This document shows, in pieces, positions 50,501 to 61,989 of a stretch of 64,000 nucleotides of DNA (its first letter is position 1; every line of letters starts with the position of its first letter). Source of the DNA: Tubiluchus corallicola (taxonomy: Eukaryota > Priapulida > Priapulimorpha > Priapulimorphida > Tubiluchidae). Under the pieces are notes generated by a model. It worked only from the letters and a program-made list of their open reading frames with translations. It did not search any database and was not told the origin of the DNA. The translations under genes and the position numbers were made by a program. The stretch is from contig JAQGDQ010000496.1 of NCBI GenBank assembly GCA_030141605.1, forward strand, positions 62,001 to 126,000, in the 5' to 3' direction.

Positions 50501-53500
50501 GTAAGTAACTGCGGTTTTCTGACTCATAATATTATAAAGTAATAAATTTAAAATGATTACTGTCAATGATAAATTTTTGGGATTTTCACAAAGATACACG
50601 CTGTTTTCTACAAACAACACGTGAATTTTTGCCGAATTTTAAAAAGGTTATTTGCAGACCTTGCTTTCCAGACTTGCACAAAAACTAATACAGGAAAAAT
50701 TTATTTAAAGCAACCTGTTGTTGAAAAATAGGTGCGGCGTATGTTAATAAATTTCTTGAAAAAACAAATGGGATGCTTCTAACAAAAAATAATGACATTA
50801 ACCTGTACGCAAACTAAGTCATAAATAAAATGCCAAAAAATGGGAAAAGAAACGAGAAACCTCGGTTATTTAAATAATCAACTAGATTATTAGAATCACA
50901 ACTCGGTAAATCATATCAATCAAGAACAGGGTCATAACATTCCAATGGCATTGCCTATACATACACATATATATTTGTGTGCTTGCATAACAAAATCATC
51001 CATAGGTCGGCAATTAAGCTTTTCTAGTTATTCACATATCCTGAATCTGCATTTCATGAGGATCATTTTAATACCAATCTCTATGTTATTTCTAAGCTGA
51101 AATAATCCACGTTGAAGTTGAGGTGCATGCTACACACTGAAAAACATTACCCAGAGAAAATCGCTGTTAAAGTTAGCCATTGTTTTTTGTCGAGTTTCTA
51201 TAAAACACTTAGCAACCACACAAAAGTTGGTTGCTACGGACTTTGCAAAAACACAATGATGTTATGCTTAAATCCAGTAGATGGCTCTCTCTTTCTGATG
51301 AAAATCTGGGCTTGGCAACAGAAAAAACCCGAAGCAAAATGATAGCTTCCATGAGCTTCCTACTGGAGTTTGACAATACAAGTTTTTCTCAATTGCAGTT
51401 TAGTTTCTAGACAGAAAAGTACTTTTTAAACAACTTCCTTACAATTTGGTGCTAGAATATTAAAGTCTAACATATTTAGCAATTATTTTTATAAAAAACA
51501 AAAAAATTGACATTTGAGCACATTTTTGATGCATTCTACTTTGAAACATCATAAAATAGTTACAACTGTGCCGACTATGGACGATTTTGGTATGCAAACA
51601 CGCATACATATATATGTATATGCATATATATGCATTATAATCATCCCATTTCAAACTGATCTCATTTCATTTCATTTCGATCTGAGACATCTCAAGTAGC
51701 AGAGCAAAGGCAGCTGATGCACTGATCCTGAGTTCAAATTCAGATCTACACAACTTTTTGGCACAACATTTTTAACAGATTATACATAATGTGATTTTTT
51801 TCTGATAATCTTCAAAGTTAATTCATTTTTGGCTTACTGCAGTTAAAACATCTCCTACCTGTTTAGCAAACTCGATTATGTGATCCTCATTATCACACAA
51901 AATGCACCAGTTTTGCCCCTGAATATCATAAAAGCTGGCATAGTTGTTCGCTTGGATCTAAAACAGACAAATGTACGAAAGTTAATCATATTCCATTTAA
52001 GATAATGAAACCAGCCCTCACTATGGTACTTCAGAAATGACCATAGTCATTGTAGTCACAGTAAAATAAGTGGAATCTTGCTAATTTAGATCAGCGATTC
52101 ACAGTAAGCTAACTACAATAGGTTCCACTTAAGAGACTCACTTTGGGAGAAAAAGTGTTTTGACCACTTAACTGACTAAAACTGTTAACCGGGGTGTAGC
52201 TTTACTACTATAGGAGTCATAACTCATCAGCTTAACATGAACTGCAAAAGCTCTAAATGTATTTCAGAAATGAGCTAATGCCAAAATATCTAAGTCTATT
52301 ATTTAAGAATATGGGTACAAATTTATATAAGTGAATTAATAAAAAAGAAAATCAAAAAATTAAAGAATCGCACAAGTCTGTTTATTTACACTAAAAATTA
52401 CAAAGTTGGTTGCAAGGTCAGTTACTTCATTTCTTCATGAAAAAGTTGGTTTATAAAGTTCTCATGCTGATAAAAATGTTGAAAATCTGTTGCCATGGGC
52501 TGGTGATTAAGTGTTTAGCTTCCAAAAACAATGAGATTAACCGCAACTGATAAGCAGGTAACAGATTCAGAGCAAAACCGCTGTGCTAGCATATAGCATG
52601 TGAAAAATGCACAGGTCAGCTAATAAACAAAACGGTATTTACATGATTGTTTCTACGCGCATTATAGTGCTCAAAAGTAAAGTAAATCTAACATAAACAC
52701 AGCAAAAGCTCTTTCGTCACAGACATAAAATAATTTTGTCTTCTTTTAAGCACAAGAAGCAAAAATATTGAGTCAATTGTCAGCAGTTTTTATATGGATT
52801 TGAATAAGAGCAGCTCATACCAAACATTTTTGAAGAAATTAGGTAATTGATTCTATTAACCGTTAGTTTGGCAAACAGCGCCTTAAATTCATCAAACATG
52901 CTTTTAACAGCCTTGACTTTCTCTGTAAAAACGGATTTAAAACTTTTTTTGCAAATTTAGAATAATTGGTTTTCCTTATTACAAGAGACATATTAGACCA
53001 ATTAATTATAGTAGCCTTTCCAGAAGTTGTACAGTCATTTATTACATAAACTAAGCCATACAGAAAATTATCCATACAAATAACAATGTCTTTAGAAACT
53101 ATACAGTTGAACAATTTTGGTACTTACCATAAAAGAAAAATTGGCAGTTACAGAGGCTTGAGCAATTGGCTTTTGATTCTTTATGTAGAGTAGTAATTTG
53201 TGCTGAAAGATTACATTATTGAACATTCAAATCAAATTGAAAAAGTTCACACAAGTGAAAAAACTAACTCAAAGAAATACATAGTAACTTCCGATGAGTG
53301 CTTGCTTTAATATTTTTTTAATTAATATATTTTTAATTATTTTTTAATTAATTACAAAGATATGTTTAAACCAGAAGAATTCTGATAGTGAATAAAATAT
53401 TGGCTAAATTGAAATATCTTTCATTAGATTAAAACAAAATTTTGTAATACACTGCACATGTTGTACTAATTATTTACGATCTTAGTTTTGTGAGAATTTT

Positions 53501-56500
53501 CAAAGCCATTTTCCTTTATAAAAAGTAAAACTATCACAAAAGCAAAGCAGTAAGTAGTTAGCACACATCTAATGTCCAGTATAGCTTGTCATGATATAAG
53601 CTTATGGGCAAAGAAATAATACAAGGAATGTGGACTGAAAACCTGAGTGCAATTTATTTTACAATTTCAGCAAAATGATTTTAGTAAAATTATTTAAGCT
53701 GATAAAGAATTTTATAGAATGCTTTCTATATCTTCACTGATTAACTATTTTCATTTATAGCAAGCTGATTTTATGGATAAACAACTTTAACTTATGTCAA
53801 GCCATGTTAAAACTATGCTACCAGAGTACCTTGAACTATTCTACCTGCATTTTTCAGAAATGAGACTAAACCATATTAGACAATGTATGACATAATTTTT
53901 AGCAGAAATTACCCCATATCAAAAGTTAATACAGTACATAAAATCAGGACAGTAAAACAAAATGTATAGAAATGATGATGTTTGTTCCCTATTAGTTGAA
54001 GGTAATGAAATCACTTCAAAATGACTCACCTCTCCAGTCGCGTTATTACCAATAATAGCAGCTCCCAGTTTGCCTTGTTCTTTGTAATGACCATCAATGC
54101 TGGAAAACAAGTCATATATTATAGGTTTATTTTGGAACGCACAAGCGCTTGAAAAATTTGGCAAGGCAAAACTCAAAATTCAAAATATTATATATAATTT
54201 CAATACTAGCTTAGCAGAAATAATAATCGCAGAGAAAATATCTGCTTTCAGAATTATTCACTTTTAAAATCATTCATTTTCAGTAACAATCATTTCTGAA
54301 ATCATTCACTTTCAACTTATTCTTCATGCCGTTCGCTTTCAAATTCATCAACTTTCGTTCTGTTTCAAAGTCACTAATTTTCAACATCATTCACTTTCAA
54401 AGTTCATTCACTATCATCTCCTTTTCATATGATTCTCTTTTAAATTCATAAATTTACTTTCAGTATCATTCTCCACACAGCTAGAAACGAGGCTCAGCAC
54501 AAACTGGCATGTACAACTGTACACGTTATAGTATCATACGTACAATTTAAAGCAGTGGACGGCAGTTGCATGTTTAACGGTCATTGCTGATCCTTGACCC
54601 GTATTTTTGGCACTAGCTTTAGAAGCACTTGAATCAGTTTCTGCAACACATATATACAACTAACATTAGCCAATATGAAATGCTGACAGATTCTCGGCAG
54701 GCTAGCAGGTATAGCTATTAGAAATACTTGAAATGCAGTTTGTTCATTATATTCAACCCAGCACTAGGCACTGTAACAAGCTAATTTTATTGATAAACAA
54801 TTTTCTAACATATAAATTTACATTAGTAGGACTTCAAACTCGATGATGAGAAAAGCAACATTGTATTCTGAAAGAGAAGCCCAGTACACCAAGAATGAGG
54901 TTTGGCATGGAAAGTGTAGGTGCTAGTGACACCTGGTGAACATTTTCGAAATCTTTTTAGTTTAACATTTTTAAATTTGTTGTATTACAGTCAATCAGAC
55001 GTCAGAAGCCAACTTTCGGTATAACTACCTGACTTACCTGACCTAATTTACCTGTTCATATTGACTAATGTGAGCGATTATGCCATTTTTTTCATTCTGA
55101 TAAACATAATAATTTTTTGTGATCCAGGAAGCCATTTTAGTCACCAAATTGTAAATTTTGTGAATTCAGATTCTATTAACTTTCTCTTATAAATTAATGT
55201 AAGCATTAACTATTTTTGCTATAAGTTAGAAACATATTAGGTGATACACATTATATTTTTGTAAAACTTCTGTAAATTCCCATTTTCACCTATTAATCTG
55301 TTAATTACTTCTTTGTTGTTGCTTAGAACCACTTTTTTATACTGAATAAATTAATTTCAGGTTTATCCCACCAGGCAGCGCCGGACTTAGCTTTTCTTTT
55401 GAATGTTTTACCTGGGCACAGGTATTGTAGTTTTCAGCAGATGATGGACTATAGCAGCTGCAAAACTGATATGTAAACTCAGAATTGTCGTCACAATTTT
55501 CCAGTCATTTCACTCTAAACAAAACTTGCTCTTAATGTTTATTCAACTTCTTTGCTTTAAGAAGGCAACTCTATTTGCAAAGCTTTTCCTCTCATATTTT
55601 CCAACTGAAATCTTCATATTGTAATCTGTGAGTTCTTTCGTATTGACTCCTAATGATGCACTCCTCAATAACAAGACGCAGTTATAAATTCCATTCATCA
55701 GAGCATTGTCATTATAGTGTAATGCACTCTAATATCCTGTATTTAACACAATAAACCGTTTCACTGTTCCAGCAATTGATGGTGAGCGTGAAAAGGTCAA
55801 AGGTTAAGTGAACCAGACAACGTACTTGTGTATACTTGAAAACACCTCACAGCCCATGCTATTGTAATAGTAGTTAAAAACAGGAATGAGAACTACGTAT
55901 AGAACCTTACCTACTTCAGTTTTCTTGTTCCAAAGCAAGGTCCCAAGATCCCAAGCAAGTACACTTAACCTCTGACCTACAGCAACTACGTGTGTGCACA
56001 ATGAAATTCTGAAAAAGCTTACTCACATAACATAACACACATGCAGGAACGTTTTTTTGCAATGTTCCGCAAACTCTCTATTCAAATGTAGAATGGACTT
56101 GTGTGCCTTTTACTGTTTGAAAACCCCAATTTATAATAGTAGCATTTCATAGCATCGATTATTGCCAGAAATCATTAAAGATCGACATATATGACAAAAG
56201 TGACAAGCAATTGAAAAAGAATATGTCACAATTTTTTCATTGTTCATACAACATTATGCGTGGTTTGTACTTCACCTATTTTTGGTGTAACAGCTCATGC
56301 CGCACAAGTGGTTTGAGCCATAGATATGTGTGTAGCCACAGATATACGATGTGGTGTGCCTTGGGTAGGTAGAAGGAGAAAAAAGATGGTGTGCCAAGTT
56401 GGCATTTTTATTTTTTGTTTAACAATTGATATAATACTGAGTGTGAACTATTTGCATAAAATAAATATTTATTTTGTGTTTGGAACAATATTTGCGAGCT

Positions 56501-58890
56501 GTAAATCTTTGAGTAGTACATCTATATCAGTCTGTCTGTTGGGTACATACAAGTTTCCTTACCTGTTAAATTTGGTTTTGCCCCTTTAACTGTCATCAGT
56601 CATGTGACCAGGTAGATGGCCAGGTAGACATTACTCTAACTTGAAATACAAGTTGATATGATGTGAAATATGTGAATTGATTTGTATCATTTCGCAAGTT
56701 ATAAGTGCCAAAACTCAGGGAGACCACATGTAAGTGTTTAATTATCTTTGTTGTAACTGCTTTATATAAATAGGGCTATATCGCTAATATTTTTTGTATA
56801 ATTATAATAGAAAATCGCATAATCTAATTTACTAATTTACCTGCATCAAACTTTTATTTTTTGCTGAAAACTCATTGCTGTAATTTATTGTTACAGATAA
56901 AATGGCAATTGCCTCATATTAAACATATTTGGATGTTCTGGGGTGTAAATGTAGTACACTGTTAGACATAAGAATTTCTCCAACCATCTGGTCGACAGCT
57001 TTTATTTTAATCCATTGACATGATTATTTTTTCTAACAGCATGCACCTAAATAATTGCACGATATGACACGCATCATCACGAAAACAAGAGAAATATGTA
57101 CAAGCCTCTGTTTTCTTCTGCAACAGAATTATGATATGCAAGTTCATGAATGCCAACAGTTATTAAATTAAATATCCGACGGGTATTGTGTACTGACTTC
57201 GTGTGTAAACAGTGCATTCTCAAAGCATGTGGTTGCTAAATCTTTCAAAGATAAATTTCCCAAAACGTTTCAAAAATTTTAACATGTGTGATTTTTGAAG
57301 AAAATGGATGAATTTAACACCAGGCCTTGATTTACAGTTTTTCCCATAACTAGGTAGCAAATTTACCTTGCTACATTCATCCTACATTCTACCTTATATG
57401 CAAAAGTAATTATTAGATGCTGTAGCTCGATCATTTTAATAGCTTTGCGACTTGGGACTGTTTATCTTTATGCATGACTACATGCAAAAGCTTATTACCT
57501 TGGTCATCAGCATCAAAATCTTTATGAACTTATTTGGCATTTGAAAGAATTATACACAACGTAGTTTAATAAAACTTACCTGGTTCTAACTCATGTTTCC
57601 GTGGTTGCTTAGGTGCTGTGTAAGTAAGACTGTTATTGCTCTCCTCAAGTCTTTGATCCAAGTTGAAAAGAGAACCCAGTTTGCTCCTAAAAGTGTTTCA
57701 AGAGTAACAAATCAACAAATAAAGTGGCTTGATAATCTGCTGACATTCAGTTTAATAATACACAGTATATACAACTTTTGGCTATAAATATACCTACTTA
57801 CATTACAATTATAGGCATGCATTTAAATGTATATACATGAAATGTTGTAACAGCATTTTGCAGTCGTGACACATCTATATTTGATATTCCATAAATTAGC
57901 CCCACCCCACTTTTTGTTGTTTACTAATCAATTGCTTTAAACATATTCTAAATCCAAATATCTTTTTCCAAAAATAAGACGAAGTATTTTCAGGTTTCTT
58001 TAGTTGCTGTACATACCAGATAACTAATTATGAAACGCTTTCAGTTAAGCCTGTACTTGTACTTGAAATCCAAGTACAAATTTATTGTACAAAGCTCAAA
58101 TTATTAGAATCCATTCGCAGCTCTTTCAACAATGAATATTGGATCAAAATTTAGAAGAGTGAAGGTAAAATTGCCACGTTGAAAAAGCTCAATAAATGAA
58201 AAGTTTGCCAATTTGCCATTTGACAATTTTAATCAAAGCTTAATATCTTTATCATAGAAAATACAGTGAAGCTTCTGACAAGTCACTGAATTTTCCAATA
58301 GGATAAACTCTTAATCTTTGAAACATAAAAGACATAAATCTATGTGAGTTTAGAGCCATATGTTCAGCTAGCTTTTAAGCCTCCAGTCTATCAGCCGTTA
58401 AATTATCATCGTTATCACCAGAAAATGAAGCACTGTTTACTGTTCGAAGTAAAAGGATTCACAAAATTTTAAATTAGTGCCCCAAAAAACAGTTGCGTGA
58501 ATTATTTATATGAAAAAGACAACATTGTAAAAAAACATTGCAGGTATTTCGATAATGTTAAAGATATATTACTGGATAATTTTTGGGCATCTTACAAACC
58601 ATCACTGAGAACATAATATCTTTTTGCTGCCTGAACTATTTGATACAAAATGAATTAGTTGATTGCGTTTGAAATTTTAGGACTGCCAACCAGCTGTAAT
58701 TGGTGACCAAATTTAGTCAGCACACCTTAGCCTTCTAGAATATCAACAAAATCACAAAACTGTAAATGCTTATCTCCTCAGAAGAAATTTAGCGATTCAA
58801 GTGTTACTTTTCTTAAATGGTCTGTTTGTATAGCAAAACCGGTACTTACTTGCCCGCCAATGAAAAGTCGTCATCATCTTCTGAAAACAT
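30239..58890 (-). CDS. FKBP15: FKBP15 homologue (WASH/endosome-associated FK506-binding protein), 23 coding exons
   Basis: Exons, 5' to 3' on the minus strand: 58850-58890, 57580-57686, 54544-54640, 54030-54099, 53128-53202, 51859-51957, 50214-50432, 47553-47696, 46913-47038, 45910-46038, 43301-43493, 42900-43069, 42101-42190, 38462-38584, 38122-38216, 37270-37372, 36461-36632, 34898-35550, 34463-34570, 33012-34061, 31531-31649, 30530-30677, 30239-30313. They sum to 4206 nt (1401 residues; human is about 1219) with every phase consistent. The order is an acidic start (MFSEDDDDFSLAG), the KLGSLFNLDQ and LTYTAPKQPRK motifs, a WH1-like region (about 70-165), an FKBP domain (about 182-285), the KAKLISRMAKMGHQMLP motif, a Pro/Gln-rich linker, coiled coils (about 490-900), the VKKVMNSVY block, a long acidic Ser-rich region and an LFG-acidic tail. 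An in-frame ATG 15 nt upstream (58905) is possible, but 58890 fits the family start and has a better Kozak context. Confidence 0.93.
32215..32425. repeat. Tandem repeat, about 2.5 units of 82-94 bp
   Basis: GTGACCTGAAATGCATCCTA (32217), GTGACCCAAAATGCATCATA (32299) and GTGACATGAAATGAATCCTA (32393) start successive diverged units in FKBP15 intron 20. Confidence 0.8.
34463..38584 (-). CDS. FKBP15: FKBP15 exons 14-19: coiled-coil region and conserved VKKVMN block
   Basis: Exons 14-18 encode heptad-rich sequence, for example EKSQQIEKLNEKISSLIEKN, QLKQEQQTTAKLEEKLQ and KLRAAEEEAARLSETLAATK, forming about 300 residues of predicted coiled coil. The single large exon 34898-35550 carries 217 codons of it. 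Exon 19 (34463-34570) encodes VKKVMNSVYHITCGEFSSEQ and ends LLKTIK, matching the conserved VKKIMNQVF...NTIK block of vertebrate FKBP15. Confidence 0.88.
35696..36295. mobile_element. 0.6-kb MITE, copy 1 (TIRs about 35 bp)
   Basis: The left end TGTGTGCTTGCAAACCTTAA continues to GTCCATAAGTCGGCA, and the right end at 36295 is its diverged inverse (GGACGATTTTGCTACGCAAG, then CACACA). A second copy in opposite orientation lies at 50976-51608, about 15 kb away in the same gene. Both are intronic in FKBP15 and have AT-rich flanks. No transposase frame was recognised. Confidence 0.75.
39050..40400 (-). mobile_element. Non-LTR retrotransposon (LINE) reverse-transcriptase relic
   Basis: In FKBP15 intron 13, minus-strand frames in series encode FDVLYLDFKKAFNLVPHPHL (RT motif DFxKAFDxVPHxxL), then GSGIPQ and FLIFINGI (SGVPQGS...LFxIFIND). 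LYVDI follows in place of the F-A-D-D catalytic motif, then IEKWCEEW, and finally RSHLFPSHIVDPWNKLPMET, the post-RT WNxLP motif. Several frame changes and the altered catalytic motif show it is dead. Boundaries are approximate. Confidence 0.8.
41030..41206. repeat. Tandem duplication (period 101 bp) with (TA)n
   Basis: AAAAACTAATATTAGCTTAT through GTTTTTAGTTATATATATA occurs at 41030 and again at 41131, nearly identical, separated by a (TA)n run. It lies in FKBP15 intron 13. Confidence 0.95.
41557..41935. mobile_element. piggyBac-type MITE with TTAA target duplication
   Basis: TTAACCCTTTCAGTCCC at the left (TTAA 41557-41560) mirrors GGGTATGAAAGGGTTAA at the right (TTAA 41932-41935). The TTAA duplication and CCCTTTCA termini are characteristic of piggyBac-superfamily elements. 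The 371-bp interior has no transposase. Confidence 0.8.
42582..42660. repeat. TAA/TTA-rich simple repeat
   Basis: Imperfect AATAAT and ATTATT runs in FKBP15 intron 12. Confidence 0.8.
44480..44514. repeat. (TTA)n microsatellite
   Basis: About 11 ATT units just left of the TIR element copy B. Confidence 0.95.
44521..45700 (+). mobile_element. Copy B of the TIR element with 14-bp minisatellite, near complete
   Basis: Terminal blocks of about 75 bp are inverted copies. The left block (about 44668-44755) has GGGTTGGGCTTACTGTGGGG and CTCTGCCAAGGAAGTCATGC. The right block (about 45610-45690) is its complement, with GCATAATTTCCTTGGCAGAG and CACAGTAACCCTAACC. Arrays of AAAAATGGCACAGG-type units flank or adjoin both, at 44535-44655 and, inverted, 45440-45600. 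The core shares AATGCACGAATGCTCCACAT (in reverse) with copy A at 10175-11025. It is in FKBP15 intron 10 and has no recognisable transposase. Confidence 0.75.
47553..50432 (-). CDS. FKBP15: FKBP15 exons 7-8: FKBP-type peptidyl-prolyl isomerase domain
   Basis: The two exons code for the FKBP fold (about 182-285). Pocket positions, in FKBP12 numbering, read Tyr26 (Tyr201, VKYSGW), Phe36-Asp37 (215-216, LFDSN), Phe46 (225, PFQF), Val55-Ile56 (234-235), Trp59 (238, GWDEG), Tyr82 (261, IGYGEPG), Ile91 (271, RIPPNS) and Phe99 (278, LIFQLEV). His87 is replaced by Met. The exon junction falls between VIK and GWDEG. The catalytic and drug-binding residues look largely intact, so isomerase activity is plausible. 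Confidence 0.9.
48657..48946. mobile_element. 262-bp GC-rich insertion flanked by 14-bp direct repeats
   Basis: GCCTTGTTTGCGGA occurs at 48657-48670 and 48933-48946, a perfect direct repeat that looks like a target-site duplication. The insert starts CAGGGCCTATTTCAAGGGGG and holds a GC-rich block (CTTCCCCGGGGCCTCACC) and a pyrimidine-rich stretch (CCTCCTCTCTCTCCCTC), unlike the AT-rich surroundings. It lies in FKBP15 intron 7. Confidence 0.6.
49681..49930. repeat. Tandem duplication, period 124 bp
   Basis: GCTGCCTGTTTTTGTTTTAA (49681) and GCTGCCTGTCCTTGTCTTAG (49805) begin two diverged units, each ending CTGCTTGTGGTTTCTTATTA. It lies in FKBP15 intron 7. Confidence 0.85.
50976..51608. mobile_element. 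0.6-kb MITE, copy 2 (inverted relative to copy 1)
   Basis: The left end TGTGTGCTTGCATAACAAAA continues to CCATAGGTCGGCA, and the right end is GCCGACTATGGACGATTTTG followed by TATGCAAACACGCATA. Its reverse complement aligns along its length with 35696-36295, with shared words such as TTCAAAGTAGAATGCA and GTCAATTTTTTTGTTTTTTA. Flanks are (TA)-rich. A 76-codon frame inside (51112-51342) is part of the repeat, not a gene. Confidence 0.75.
51690..51755 (+). repeat. Possible tRNA-derived SINE or tRNA relic
   Basis: CTCAAGTAGCAGAGCAAAGG resembles an A box and D-arm, and GAGTTCAAATTCAGATC follows at the B-box position. No clean acceptor stem. Confidence 0.35.
51859..57686 (-). CDS. FKBP15: FKBP15 exons 2-6: N-terminal TAPKQP motif and WH1-like domain
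   Basis: Exon 2 encodes SKLGSLFNLDQ and LTYTAPKQPRKHE, matching the conserved lead of vertebrate FKBP15. Exons 3-6 encode TAVHCFKFIDGHY, then KEQGKLGAAIIGNNATGE, then KLLLYIKNQKPIAQASVTAN, then NNYASFYDIQGQNWCILCDN. The order and spacing match the FKBP15 WH1/EVH1-like fold, which is thought to bind partners of the actin or WASH machinery. All exon joins preserve phase (1, 2, 0, 0, 0). Confidence 0.88.
54250..54475. repeat. Degenerate minisatellite of about 16-bp units (TTCACTTTCAAAATCA)
   Basis: Many variants of ATTCACTTTCAAA/CATTCATTTTC occur in tandem across about 220 bp of FKBP15 intron 3. Confidence 0.8.
54641..57579 (-). other. FKBP15 intron 2 (about 2.9 kb)
   Basis: GTAAGT donor and TTGCAG acceptor. 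AT-rich, with no further exon (phase 1 to phase 1 join is complete) and no delimited TE seen. Confidence 0.6.
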
Positions 58891-58905
58891 CTTGGATTTC
58901 AGCAT

Positions 58906-60578
58906 CGAATTAGCATACTTTTCAGATTGTTTTGCAGCACTAAAATGATAATCAGTCTGTGATTCAAACAAGGAACACTTGATTGGCAGGTAATTGGGCA
59001 AGTTGCAACTTTGTTATTTCTGTTTCTATGATAAAATGTCCCATAACTAGTTTAAAACATGCAAAAGGTATACATTAATTTATTGATAATTGTGTGATGT
59101 TCTTTGCCAGCAAATCACACGTATTTTTTTCGCAAATTAAAACTGGTTACAAACATCATCATCAATGTCAATTTTTCGAACTAATGAAGTAACTCTATAA
59201 AGCCATTTTTTCGTCATAGCACTGGTGTCTTGTTCTCGTTCATTTACTCTGGCATTTATTCATTATGAGACAAGTAATGCATATTCCATGACAACTGTAA
59301 ACGTATCTGTTAACAATTAGCATACTACTGTGAAAAACCATGCGCTTGTACAGGCATTTATTAGTTTGACATGCTAAAAATGTTTTCTCTTGTTGCTAGA
59401 TTGAGGAACGCAAACCTGTGACATTTTGCGAAGATGTTTTTTCTTTGTTCTTCAAATAAACTTATAATCATAACCATAACTAGTTGTCCTTAGTTAAAAT
59501 TACTGTTTGTGTACACATAGAACCAGGAAAAGAAAGGTTTAACAGTAATAAACTACCATCATTTCAGAAGCAGTAAGCAAAGATAATGTAAAATGTCTGC
59601 AAATTATTAGTTTTTGTTACAGTCATTTCAGGAGTAAAAACCAAAGACCAGGTAGTGTGTGCGTGCTTTATTGAAAATCAGTGGTACGTTTTTTTAATAT
59701 TGTGATGTCACAACAGGCCACTATTGTAGAAAAATTGTTGAATGACTTAGAGGAACCAACGGAAGAGCATCATCTGAAACATAGCATGCAAACATACACA
59801 AGTGTGATAAAAGAGTGACGCAATGCTTCACATTCTAAACTAGTTCTGCAAAATTGGGCACAATAATCAGTACTGATAATGGGCTTATTATAATGGTGCA
59901 ACATGCATAAAGTTGTGTATTGACAAGAGAACTCATATAATAAGCTGGTGCGTCTTTGGTGTAGCGTGCTCAAACCAAGTGCTCTCCTACTGTTTAGTAT
60001 CAATATAAATATTATCCATTCAGCATAGGTTGGATATTTTATGAGTTTCATCATAGGCATATAACAAAATCATGAAACTCATTATCTTCCTAGTGCATTG
60101 CATTGATGTAAACAACGATCCCTGAACTGGCTGAAGCCAGTATAAGCGCGCCATATATTCTTATGAAAGCCTGTAACACACATAGAACATCTACTCAACA
60201 AGCACGATTTTAGTAAGAATTGTAAAACAAAAATGTCGTTAGAAACTAATCCAGTAACGAGCATTCAAAAGCGTAATATATTATTATAAACGTCGAGTAA
60301 ACGGTCAGCGGAAAAGGGATCACAAATTTTAGTGACAATTACCGTACGCCACCATTTACGCTATTCACAGAATACAGTTATGATTTCCCGAAAAGTAAAC
60401 GCACCGCAGTTAAAATAAAAACCTTTTATTTCCTATTTTCCTTTGTCAGACTACGCGTTTTCGCCCTTGAAGATTTGAACTAACAAAAAAACCGAGAGGG
60501 GTCAGCTACTGACATATATTGTTATTGCAGTGCCTAAGGATTGTTTAGCAAATACACTTATAGATTTGCTAACAACTG

Positions 60579-60629
<51 letters not shown>

Positions 60630-61989
60630 TATAAACAATTCTCTAAAGTCAAAACTGACTAGCAGTAATAATGTAAAACTCTAAAGCAGGTTCTTAGAAC
60701 ACAAAACAAACCCTAGAAAACATTTAATTCAACCACTGTAAATAGAAAATCAACTATTATTAACACTACCGAATCTAATATACAAATATAACTATAACGT
60801 TCTGCCACTACATATACAAACATATTCAACGATATTAACAAGGGAGTTGAAAAAATACTGCCACTTTTGAAAGGAATCTAATGGAAGACCAGACAACATA
60901 CGTCAAAAAAACCGCAAAACATAAATATCGGTTTAACTCAGGTTCACTCAAACTTATATCCTCAACTAATCTTAGTTTCTAAAAAACAATTAAAATCGCT
61001 CCCTTTAATGCGATTGAGCCAGTAAATTGAATTGATAAATTAATCACATGGGTATTATAGTCCATCCTTAATTTTTAGTTTTACAATACCTGCCTGTCAA
61101 ACAACTAAAGTAATTACAAATATAATAACTGACGAACAAAAGCAAAACAAAAACTTGTCGTATAAGTTATTAACACCGGATTTGTTTTGGGGAACCCGAA
61201 TCTCAATAATGCAACTAAAACAATCGCTGTTGTTGACTACAACACCGCGCCTCTTTACTGTTTACACATTTTTAAGGCAGACTTGCATCATCGTCAGGGT
61301 TACAACCTCGCAAGCCAGCTAGAAAAATGTTAAGTTATAAGCTAATGAGCACTACTATCCTATACTTCAAAGCATGTTTTATTTAAAATTATGTATTATG
61401 TAAATATGACGTGCAATAGTTTTTATCCACAAAATATCATTATTATAAATAGTGCAAAAATTAAACCTTTCTAATAACGCATCAGCAAAATGCTGGGTCT
61501 AAAATTCTAGTTTACTAATATCTAATTATTCATTGACACCATTGTACAATATCAATCGAAAAACTGAATGTGCACAATTACTTAATAGGTACTGTATGTT
61601 TTTTGTGCATGTTTTATTACAATAAAGAAACGGATGGCGCAGAAAAAAATGTGCCAATCTTCAATCTTTAGATTATAACCATATTAAAAGGACTTGACCT
61701 ACAAAGCAGAATTTTTTACAACTTACTTGATATTAATGTACATTCACTTTTGAGTGTAAAATTTATGAGAGTAGAGCTTTAGTATTTTTTATTTTATGGC
61801 TAAAAAACTTTTGCATGTTAAAAAATTGAATGCCGGAATAATATCAGCCATAATCATTAACTGAAAAACAACCACGTTGACGTATAAAACACTCGATATA
61901 CTTGACCGCAAAACAATAAGGAAATCAAGGAATTTGCATAATGGTCTTCACCACAAAAAATAAAGCACTGACGAAGGTTTGTTGCTAGA
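58906..61989. other. Upstream flank of FKBP15
   Basis: AT-rich. It probably contains the FKBP15 promoter and 5' UTR on the minus strand. A TTTTAG acceptor-like site at 58940-58941 suggests an upstream non-coding exon could be spliced to the first coding exon. It also holds a (TAA)n tract at 60578-60630. No gene recognised. Confidence 0.45.
60578..60630. repeat. (TAA)n microsatellite
   Basis: About 17 uninterrupted AAT units. Confidence 0.95.

Noticed and set aside
51112-51342. 76-codon frame with Cys residues
   Set aside because: It lies inside a MITE that has a diverged second copy, and no known domain is visible.
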